The notes beneath the pieces are model-generated. The model was given only the letters and a program-made list of their open reading frames with translations. It ran no database searches and was not told the origin of the DNA. A DNA stretch of 8,661 nt from an uncultured Atopobium sp. (lineage in GTDB: Bacteria > Actinomycetota > Coriobacteriia > Coriobacteriales > Atopobiaceae). The stretch is from assembly GCA_900555335.1 (NCBI GenBank), contig USKU01000052.1, positions 1 through 8,661 on the forward strand. Reading direction: 5' to 3'. A program made the translations under genes and the position numbers. Each line of letters begins with the position of its first letter. Position 1 is the stretch's first letter. Shown piece after piece: positions 1 through 5,890 of this stretch.

Positions 1-998
1 TTATTTGCTCGCACGCCTCAGGTTCAAAGATTTTTTTGGTCACTCATCCAGATCTGAATGAGCTCTTTGGCACAGAGCTACTTACCTCGTTGGAATCAGC
101 TGGCTACTCTGTTACCACTGCCACAGTGTCCACAGGTGAGCACGCAAAATCATTTGAGTCGTATCAAAAGCTGGTAAGCATTCTTGCAGAACATCGTTTT
201 ACACGAGAAGACATTGTGGTTGGCCTTGGCGGTGGAGTCATCGGAGACCTTGCGGGATTTGTTGCGGCTACCTACATGCGAGGTTGTGCGCTCGTACACA
301 TCCCCACCTCGCTTTTGGCGATGATTGACTCTTCAATTGGTGGAAAGACCGCCATTGACCTGCCCTTTGGCAAAAATCTAGTTGGAGCCTTCTATAACCC
401 TAGGGCGGTTATTGTTGACCTTGAGCTGCTGAATTCTATCCCTGCACCACTTTTGCAGGATAGCTGCGGAGAGCTCATTAAATACGGTGTACTTTCGGGA
501 TATGAGCTCTTCAATAAAATCTCTTTGGCGAGAAACCCCGTGCAGGTCATCGATGTATCGTGTAGACAAGAGCTTATTCAAGCGTGCATTGAAATAAAGA
601 AATCGGTTGTTGAAGCAGACTTCAAAGAAGCAGGATCAAGAAAACTGCTCAACCTTGGGCATACACTTGGCCATGCTATTGAGACGCTTAGCAACTTTGA
701 GCTTGGACACGGTTCCTGTGTTGCTGCTGGAATGGCCATGATGGCAAAAGCCTGTTCCAAGCTTGGTCTTTGTTCTGTTGAAGACGCAGAGAGCATCACC
801 ATGCTCTCACAAGCTTATGAGCTTCCTACCAGCACGTCATTTGATGTAGAAGAGCTTTATTCTGCTGCACTTCATGACAAGAAAAGCCATGCGGATTCTA
901 TTGATGTGGCACTTATCTACGGTATTGGTGATGTACGCATTGAACGCAAGTCATTTGCAGAGCTTAAACAACTTATTGAGTTGGCAAAAGAAGACTAA
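1..998 (+). CDS. aroB: 3-dehydroquinate synthase, 5' end cut by window edge
   Basis: Converts DAHP to 3-dehydroquinate (shikimate pathway step 2) with NAD and a divalent metal, in the cytoplasm. The open frame is already running at base 3 (first full codon) and stops at TAA 996-998. A TTG at 36 opens inside the conserved beta strand and has no ribosome site, so it is not the start; the true start lies left of the window. About 331 codons are visible against a usual 350-370. Seen: the glycine-rich NAD loop GLGGGVIGDLAGF, then IPTSLLAMIDSSIGGKTAID, KNLVGAFYNP, GELIKYG, and the metal-site segments NLGHTLGHAIE and LGHG. These supply the Glu and two His metal ligands known in the family. No frameshift is seen. 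The last 4 bases overlap the 3' end of the convergent aldolase gene. Identification is firm. Confidence 0.96.
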   Translation, partial: ICSHASGSKIFLVTHPDLNELFGTELLTSLESAGYSVTTATVSTGEHAKSFESYQKLVSILAEHRFTREDIVVGLGGGVIGDLAGFVAATYMRGCALVHIPTSLLAMIDSSIGGKTAIDLPFGKNLVGAFYNPRAVIVDLELLNSIPAPLLQDSCGELIKYGVLSGYELFNKISLARNPVQVIDVSCRQELIQACIEIKKSVVEADFKEAGSRKLLNLGHTLGHAIETLSNFELGHGSCVAAGMAMMAKACSKLGLCSVEDAESITMLSQAYELPTSTSFDVEELYSAALHDKKSHADSIDVALIYGIGDVRIERKSFAELKQLIELAKED

Positions 999-1621
999 CG
1001 TCCTAGACGCTCTAGCTCTTCTGCAAGCTTGCGTACTGACTGTTTTAGAGCGGTTTTATCTTCAGCTAAGATGTCATTTTTGTTGAAGATGCCATTAGCA
1101 GTTCCTACATAGGAGTATCCACCAGCAAATACTTCAGCAATATTGTCTGTTGTAACGCCGCCAACTGCCATAAGAGGCAAGTTTCCTAGAGGCTCACATA
1201 CCTTCTTAGCATACCCATAGCTAACCTCATTTGCTGGGAATACTTTGACAATGTCAGCACCAAGGGCAAATGCATGAGCAATCTCTGTTGGCGTAAACGC
1301 TCCCGGAACGCTCAAGATCTCATGCTCTTTGCAGTAGTCAAACATCTCTTCAGTGAGCAGCGTTGGTGCTAAAACAAACGTAGCGCCCGCTTTATGGGCT
1401 GTCCGCAAATCTTCAAAAGTAAGCACCGTACCAGCGCCAATATTGATATCAGAACCATATTCACTTGATAGTTTCTGAATCAACACAGCAGCTTCTGGCG
1501 TGTTCATAGTTACTTCAACGTTGTGTACAGGAGAATCAACAAGAACCTCAACTACAGCTTTAACCTGATTGTATGTATAACCACGTAAAACCTGAGTTAC
1601 AGCACTAAAAGGCTTATTCAC
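995..1621 (-). CDS. eda: KDPG/KDPGal-type aldolase (2-keto-3-deoxy-6-phospho-sugar-acid aldolase), GTG start
   Basis: Class I (Schiff-base) aldolase of the KDPG/KHG family, 208 aa, a normal length. It cleaves a 2-keto-3-deoxy-6-phospho sugar acid to pyruvate and glyceraldehyde 3-phosphate. Visible landmarks are the catalytic-base Glu36 in NVEVTMNTPEA, GAGTV at 62-66, VPGAFTPTEI at 105-114, the Schiff-base Lys126 in VKVFPA, and the phosphate-loop-like AVGGV at 152-156. Sequence reading alone cannot tell KDPG from KDPGal or another substrate. Length and Lys position resemble DgoA-type KDPGal aldolase, which is only suggestive. The start is GTG at 1621: a strong AAAGGAGG lies 6 nt upstream and an in-frame TAA (1634-1636) excludes any longer form. 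The gene sits alone on the minus strand, convergent with aroB and divergent from aroA, so it interrupts an otherwise one-strand aro cluster. No Entner-Doudoroff partner is in view. Confidence 0.9.
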   Translation of the reverse strand: MNKPFSAVTQVLRGYTYNQVKAVVEVLVDSPVHNVEVTMNTPEAAVLIQKLSSEYGSDINIGAGTVLTFEDLRTAHKAGATFVLAPTLLTEEMFDYCKEHEILSVPGAFTPTEIAHAFALGADIVKVFPANEVSYGYAKKVCEPLGNLPLMAVGGVTTDNIAEVFAGGYSYVGTANGIFNKNDILAEDKTALKQSVRKLAEELERLGR

Positions 1622-1627
1622 TTGTTT

Positions 1628-1635
1628 CCTCCTTT
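1628..1635 (-). promoter_or_regulatory. Ribosome binding site fixing the aldolase GTG start
   Basis: On the minus strand this reads AAAGGAGG, a near-perfect anti-16S match, 6 nt before GTG 1621-1619. The in-frame stop just upstream leaves this GTG as the only credible start. Confidence 0.85.
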
Positions 1636-1646
1636 AATCTTCAAAC

Positions 1647-1676
1647 ATTTTAACCATATCCTTCTCTGACACTCAA
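1647..1676 (-). promoter_or_regulatory. Candidate sigma-70-type promoter for the aldolase gene
   Basis: Minus strand: TTGAGT (1676-1671), an 18-bp spacer, then TAAAAT (1652-1647), placing transcription start shortly before the AAAGGAGG ribosome site. Both hexamers are near consensus, but this is read by eye in a 101-bp gap. On the plus strand of the same gap (1622-1722) only a weak TATTCT (1683-1688), without a good -35, could serve aroA. Confidence 0.45.
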
Positions 1677-1722
1677 CTGCGGTATTCTTACATCAAGCAA
1701 GTAGATACGGAGCGTACACAGT

Positions 1723-3003
1723 ATGGATGTTTCAATAACTCCTCATGATTTATTTGGAACGGTAGAGGCAATCCCGTCCAAATCATGCGCTCATCGCGCG
1801 CTTATCTGCGCTTCATTTGCAAACGGTACTACTAACATTACCTGTCCTTACATCTCAGAGGACATTCAAGTAACCGTTGATTGTCTTAAAGCTTTGGGTA
1901 CAACCATTGCTAGAACCAAACAGGGATTTAGAGTTGTTCCTGCAAAGGGTCAGAATCGTCCCCAAAGTGTAAAGCTCAACTGTAAAGAATCTGGCACCAC
2001 GCTCAGGTTTTTACTCCCCCTTCTGGGCGCGCTGAACATAAACGCCACAATTTCTGCAGAAGGAAGACTCTTCTCACGACCTCTTGATCCGCTTATATCA
2101 GAGCTTTCTGCTCATGGCATGTCTTTTACCTGGCAGGGCGAGAAGTTCCTTGAGGTTTCAGGTCAGCTTACGAGTGGTTCGTTTGAGCTACCAGGAGATA
2201 TTTCTTCTCAATTTATTTCTGGACTTTTGCTGTCTTTACCTTTGTTGAGCAGCTCTTCGACTATTCAGATTACAGGACTTATCCAGTCAAAAGACTATTT
2301 GGCTATAACCGAACAAGTCATGCAAGATTTTGGCATTACCACCACGTTTGACGCCTCAAGTACCACCTATACCATTGAACCGCAACACTACGTTTGTCCA
2401 GGCGTTTATTCAATTGAGGGAGATTGGTCAAACGCCGCTCCGTGGCTTGCTGCAGGCGCCATCGGTCAAGGCATAGAGGTCACAGGACTCTCGATGCAAA
2501 GTGTCCAGGGAGACAGAGCTATCTTGGCTGCGTTATCGCTTGTGGGTGCTCGAGTTTCTCGCCAGCAAAAAGGCGCAGCATGTATGATGGATCACCTGCG
2601 TCCGTTTACTATTTCTGTATCCGAAGTGTGTGACCTTGCTCCCGTACTTGCTGCACTATCTGCGTTTATTCCTGGGACTAGCAAGCTTACCGATATTCAA
2701 CGCTTACGCCTTAAAGAGTCCGACCGCGTCCAAAGCATCTGCAGCACTCTGAGAGCATTTGGTGTGGACGCAGCCCTTTCTGAAGATCAAACAGCGCTGG
2801 TCATCACCGGAGGAAAACAGCCCGCTAGCTGCATTGTAGACTCGTGCAATGATCATCGCATTGTGATGATGGCAACTATTTTGGCTTCGTATGCAACGGG
2901 TCCTGTTGTCATCACCCGCGCCGAAGCAATCAATAAGTCGTATCCGCTTTTCTTTGAGCACTTTAAGCAGCTTGGTGGCGTCTGCCACAGTATGGAGTCA
3001 TAA
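1723..3003 (+). CDS. aroA: 3-phosphoshikimate 1-carboxyvinyltransferase (EPSP synthase)
   Basis: Transfers the enolpyruvyl group of PEP to shikimate 3-phosphate (step 6). It is 426 aa, the usual length for the family. Residues matching the known active site: Lys20, Ser21 and Arg25 in PSKSCAHRALI; the PEP-site motif ESGTTLRF (Gly91, Thr92, Arg95); RPLDPL at 119-124; Asp304 in CDLAPVLAALSA; Glu332 in RLKESDR; NDHR at 376-379; and Lys405 near the C terminus. Gly91 corresponds to E. coli Gly96, whose replacement by Ala marks glyphosate-tolerant class II enzymes, so that mark is absent here. The ATG at 1723 has a modest GGAG (1709-1712) 10 nt upstream. The gene heads the tight aroA-aroC-chorismate mutase-aroEK run, and its TAA is followed at once by the aroC ATG. 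Promoter not clearly identified. Confidence 0.96.
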   Translation: MDVSITPHDLFGTVEAIPSKSCAHRALICASFANGTTNITCPYISEDIQVTVDCLKALGTTIARTKQGFRVVPAKGQNRPQSVKLNCKESGTTLRFLLPLLGALNINATISAEGRLFSRPLDPLISELSAHGMSFTWQGEKFLEVSGQLTSGSFELPGDISSQFISGLLLSLPLLSSSSTIQITGLIQSKDYLAITEQVMQDFGITTTFDASSTTYTIEPQHYVCPGVYSIEGDWSNAAPWLAAGAIGQGIEVTGLSMQSVQGDRAILAALSLVGARVSRQQKGAACMMDHLRPFTISVSEVCDLAPVLAALSAFIPGTSKLTDIQRLRLKESDRVQSICSTLRAFGVDAALSEDQTALVITGGKQPASCIVDSCNDHRIVMMATILASYATGPVVITRAEAINKSYPLFFEHFKQLGGVCHSMES

Positions 3004-4146
3004 ATGATGACCTCAACTTTTGGAACAACAGTAAAAGTGTCTATTTTTGGCGAATCCCATGCTCCAAAAATCGGCTGCACCATTGAAGGCCTACCTGCTG
3101 GTTTTGTGGTTGACTTAGCAGCCCTCAAAACATTCCTTCAAAGAAGATCTCCATCGCATCCTTGGGATACCCCGCGTAAAGAGACTGACGACCCGCAGTT
3201 TATCTCCGGAATTTCAGCAGAGGGCATCCTAGATGGCTCCCCACTCACAGTGGAGCTGCCTAACACAAACGTTCGACCACAAGATTACGCAGCTACAAAG
3301 CTTGTCCCACGACCAGGACATGCTGATTTTTCTGCCTGGGCAAAATGGGGGGACTCCTACAAACAAACGGGTGGAGGACATTTTTCTGCTCGCCTAACAG
3401 CCCCTCTTTGCATTGCAGGAGGCATAGCGCTCCAGATTTTACGTGCTCAAGGTATCTCCATTGCGGCTCATGTTCTCAAAATAAAGGACATCAACGATAC
3501 TCCCCTTGAGCTTGTAGACAACTCTCTTGAGGCCAATAAACAGCTTGCTCTCCAAATGGGTCAACTGCTACAAGCTGATCCTCAAGAGCTTCCTTTCCTT
3601 GATGCTCAAGCTGGCGAGAAAACCCGTGTACTCCTCACAGAATTGCGCTCTGAGAAAAATACCGTTGGCGGCATCATAGAATGCGTGGCAACGGGCGTTC
3701 CTGCAGGTATTGGATGCCCTCATTTCCATGGGCTTGAAAATACTATCTCCGCTGCAGTTTTTGGTGTTCCTGCTGTTAAAGCCATAGAATTTGGTAGCGG
3801 TATGGATGTTGCCAATTTACTTGGCTCTGAGAATAACGATGCCTACGAAGTGCGTAACGGCTTCGTAGTACCAACCACCAATCATGCTGGAGGCATTCTG
3901 GGCGGCATTTCAACTGGAGCTCCTATCTGGTTTAAATGCGCACTAAAACCTATCTCGAGCATTGGGCTTCCACAACATTCAGTTAATCTTCAGACTATGG
4001 AACCAGAGCAGCTTGTGGTTCAAGGCAGACATGATGTAACTGCAGTTTTACGCGCCGTTCCCTGCATTGAAAGCGCGTTTGCCCTAGCTCTTCTCGATAC
4101 TTTGTATTCCTGGCCCTCCGAGCAGAACGGATATCACAATGACTAA
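3004..4146 (+). CDS. aroC: Chorismate synthase
   Basis: Makes chorismate from EPSP by anti-1,4-elimination using reduced FMN (step 7). It is 380 aa, within the usual range. Family landmarks in order: GESHAPKIGCTIEGLPAG (His19), RPGHADF (His106, Asp108), GGGHFSARLTAPL at 123-135, NHAGGILGGISTG, KPISSIG, and GRHDVTAVLRAVPCIESAFA near the end. The two histidines correspond to the catalytic pair known in the family. Differences from the textbook form: Ala follows GESH where Gly is common, and GGGHFSAR stands where GGGRSSAR is common. I recall similar forms in anaerobic Gram-positives, but this is from memory. Of ATG 3004 and ATG 3007, the first is better placed (6 nt) after GGAG 2994-2997, which lies inside aroA. 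The adjoining stop and start suggest translational coupling to aroA. It overlaps the next gene by 8 nt. Confidence 0.95.
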   Translation: MMTSTFGTTVKVSIFGESHAPKIGCTIEGLPAGFVVDLAALKTFLQRRSPSHPWDTPRKETDDPQFISGISAEGILDGSPLTVELPNTNVRPQDYAATKLVPRPGHADFSAWAKWGDSYKQTGGGHFSARLTAPLCIAGGIALQILRAQGISIAAHVLKIKDINDTPLELVDNSLEANKQLALQMGQLLQADPQELPFLDAQAGEKTRVLLTELRSEKNTVGGIIECVATGVPAGIGCPHFHGLENTISAAVFGVPAVKAIEFGSGMDVANLLGSENNDAYEVRNGFVVPTTNHAGGILGGISTGAPIWFKCALKPISSIGLPQHSVNLQTMEPEQLVVQGRHDVTAVLRAVPCIESAFALALLDTLYSWPSEQNGYHND

Positions 4147-4411
4147 TCAGTTAGAGACACTACGCCAGGAAATAGATTCGATTGATGCACAGATCTTTGA
4201 CCTGTTTGAGCAAAGACTTGCAGTTGCCAAACAGATTGGTGCTTACAAAAAAGAACATGGACTCTCTGTTCTAGATTCCTCACGAGAAGATGCTAAAAAA
4301 GAGCAGGTTAAAATCTCTGTTTCACCAGAACTTACACCGTATGCTTTAGAGTTACTTGAGGTTTTGATGAAGGCTGCAAAAGCAGTTCAGGAGTCATCTC
4401 ATGAGCTCTAA
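4139..4411 (+). CDS. Chorismate mutase, monofunctional AroQ (all-helical) class
   Basis: Rearranges chorismate to prephenate, the branch towards Phe and Tyr. It is a 90-aa stand-alone helical domain, typical of the AroQ-alpha class. All residues of the classic site are present at a constant offset from the E. coli P-protein mutase domain: Arg9, Arg26, Lys37, Asp46, Arg49 and Glu50 (E. coli 11, 28, 39, 48, 51, 52), with Gln84 in place of Gln88. No fused prephenate dehydratase, prephenate dehydrogenase or DAHP synthase is attached; the frame closes at TAA 4409-4411. The ATG at 4139 lies inside the end of aroC (8-nt overlap) and has only a weak GGA ahead of it, so it probably depends on translational coupling. 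I give no symbol, because 'aroQ' is also used for the dehydratase downstream. Confidence 0.93.
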   Translation: MTNQLETLRQEIDSIDAQIFDLFEQRLAVAKQIGAYKKEHGLSVLDSSREDAKKEQVKISVSPELTPYALELLEVLMKAAKAVQESSHEL

Positions 4412-5711
4412 AACTGAGCAACAAGCCTCAAGTAACCCTACAGCTCCCTTTGCTCCTTTTGGGCTTATTGGCGAGAAACTCTCTCATAGCTGGTCGGCAG
4501 AAATTCATGAAAAGTTAGGGTCGTTTCCCTACCAGCTTCATGAGCTTTCTGCTTCGGAGCTAAAAGACTTCCTCAAAAACCAATCTTGGCATGGTTTGAA
4601 CGTTACCATCCCTTACAAAAAGAATGCCTGCGCTCTTGCGGACTCAGTTTCTGAGGATGCTCAAGCTATTGGAGCGGCAAATACGCTGGTAAAAGATGCA
4701 AGTGGACTCATAGCAGCAGACAATACAGATGTGTATGGCTTTGAGTATCTAGTTAAAAGTCTCAAGGTCAGCTTGAACCAAAAGAAGGCAATAGTTTTGG
4801 GAGCCTTTGGTGGTGCTGGCCAGGCAGTTTGCTATGCACTTAAAAAAAGTGGCTCGTATATTGTGGGAGTCTCCAGAAACCCTCAAGTAAGCTCTTCATT
4901 TGTTGACTGCGCAATTACGTATGACCGGCTTCAATCCCACTATGACGCTGATCTTCTTGTCAATGCAACGCCAGTAGGAATGTCTCCTCACGCTGGCATC
5001 TCCCCTCTTGCCAAAGAGGAACTAGCTTCATTTACGTCCCTGCAATGCGTGATTGATCTTATCTATAATCCGCTGCGCTCTCAGCTTCTTTTAGATGCAG
5101 AAAGTCTGGGGCTGCAAAACGCAAACGGTTTAAAAATGCTGGTGGCTCAAGCGGTCAAGGCCAGCTCACTCTTTTTAAGCCAAGAAGCATCAGACGCTCA
5201 GATAGAAAATATCTCTCGTGGCCTCCATGCTTCAAAAGAAAACATTGTGCTTATTGGCATGCCTGGTGTAGGAAAAACCTCTACGGGAGAAGCTCTAGCA
5301 AAGCTTCTGAATCGTCCCTGGATAGACACAGACCTTCTCATCAAACAAAAAGCTCATTGTGACGCGGCAGCCTACCTACAAACACACGGAGAAGCAGCTT
5401 TTAGACGTCTAGAGCATGAAGTAATTCAAGAGATTTCTGGCATGAGCGGTGCAGTAATCTCTTGCGGAGGCGGCGTAGTTGTCACCCCTTCAAACTACCA
5501 ACTTCTTCGTCAAAACGGAAAGTTTGTCTATCTGACTCGTCCCCTTGATCAATTGGCTCTTGCGGGAAGACCACTCTCACAAAGCATTGGCATACAAGAG
5601 CTTGCTGCAAAGCGACTACCTCTCTATGAAGCATGGGCAGACGTAACTTTTTCTTGTCTTGGCAGTCCAGAAGCTGATGCCAAAGGCCTTCTCGCCACGG
5701 CATTTAAATAA
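4401..5711 (+). CDS. aroE-aroK: Bifunctional shikimate dehydrogenase-shikimate kinase (AroE-AroK fusion)
   Basis: Steps 4 and 5 in one 436-aa chain. AroE part, about residues 15-275: HSWSAEIH (Ser30 and Ser32, shikimate binding), NVTIPYK with catalytic Lys73, IGAANTLV (Asn94), NTD with catalytic Asp110, NADP loop GAFGGAGQAV at 134-143, VNATPVGM, DLIYNPL, and NGLKMLVAQA. AroK part, about 280-434: Walker A GMPGVGKTS at 286-294 (Lys292), shikimate-binding Asp309/Asp311, Arg335/336, GGG at 356-358, lid GRPL with Arg390, and RLPLYEAWAD with Arg405. Both active sites look intact and there is no stop or frameshift at the junction, so the fusion appears real and functional. The AroK lid is a little short. 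The ATG at 4401 has AGGAG (4389-4393) 7 nt upstream and overlaps the mutase gene by 11 nt, indicating one transcript with coupled translation. Confidence 0.95.
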   Translation: MSSKTEQQASSNPTAPFAPFGLIGEKLSHSWSAEIHEKLGSFPYQLHELSASELKDFLKNQSWHGLNVTIPYKKNACALADSVSEDAQAIGAANTLVKDASGLIAADNTDVYGFEYLVKSLKVSLNQKKAIVLGAFGGAGQAVCYALKKSGSYIVGVSRNPQVSSSFVDCAITYDRLQSHYDADLLVNATPVGMSPHAGISPLAKEELASFTSLQCVIDLIYNPLRSQLLLDAESLGLQNANGLKMLVAQAVKASSLFLSQEASDAQIENISRGLHASKENIVLIGMPGVGKTSTGEALAKLLNRPWIDTDLLIKQKAHCDAAAYLQTHGEAAFRRLEHEVIQEISGMSGAVISCGGGVVVTPSNYQLLRQNGKFVYLTRPLDQLALAGRPLSQSIGIQELAAKRLPLYEAWADVTFSCLGSPEADAKGLLATAFK

Positions 5712-5788
5712 CAGAAAACGTTTACAGTTATTTTTCAACCGTTCACCGGACGGACAAGAGGTGTGTTATTTTGGCACGTTGAAGCCCC

Positions 5789-5794
5789 TATACT
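5789..5794 (+). promoter_or_regulatory. Possible -10 box ahead of the EIIB-AroQ gene
   Basis: TATACT matches the -10 consensus at 5 of 6 positions, about 97 nt before the ATG at 5891. No good -35 stands 16-18 bp upstream; TTGGCA at 5771-5776 is too close. The gap 5712-5890 breaks the otherwise overlapping operon, so a separate promoter is reasonable but unproven. Confidence 0.3.
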
Positions 5795-5841
5795 TAATCC
5801 TCGTAGGTTTGTATTCAAAAACTTCAAGGATGCTACGTCCA

Positions 5842-5863
5842 ATCAAACAGTTAAGTGTTTGAT
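5842..5863 (+). repeat. Perfect inverted repeat in the leader of the EIIB-AroQ gene
   Basis: ATCAAACA (5842-5849), a 6-nt centre, then TGTTTGAT (5856-5863) form an exact 8-bp dyad 27 nt before the ATG. The arms have few G/C pairs and no clean T run follows, so an operator site is likelier than a terminator. A GTG (5855) that could give a 12-residue longer protein lies inside the dyad. Confidence 0.5.
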
Positions 5864-5877
5864 ATTTGGTCGTATTT

Positions 5878-5883
5878 GGGGAG
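5878..5883 (+). promoter_or_regulatory. Ribosome binding site fixing the EIIB-AroQ ATG start
   Basis: GGGGAG lies 7 nt before ATG 5891, ideal spacing. It supports that ATG over the in-frame GTG at 5855, which has no ribosome site and would add residues not typical of an EIIB N terminus. Confidence 0.75.
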
Positions 5884-5890
5884 ATATCCG

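Noticed and set aside
36..38. TTG at 36 as the start of aroB
   Set aside because: The same frame is open to the window edge, and the residues before it (SGSKIFLVTHPDL) continue the family's N-terminal strand. No ribosome site precedes it.
5712..5765. Possible terminator after aroEK around CCGT-N7-ACGG (5739-5753)
   Set aside because: The stem is only 4 bp and no T run follows; read-through into EIIB-aroQ remains possible.
5659..5862. A short + strand open frame bridging the end of aroEK and the following gap
   Set aside because: It starts inside the conserved AroK frame in another phase, has no ribosome site, and its peptide shows no recognisable features.
5855..5890. GTG 5855 as an alternative start adding 12 residues to EIIB-AroQ
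   Set aside because: It lies inside the dyad with no ribosome site, whereas ATG 5891 has GGGGAG at ideal spacing and gives a normal EIIB N terminus.
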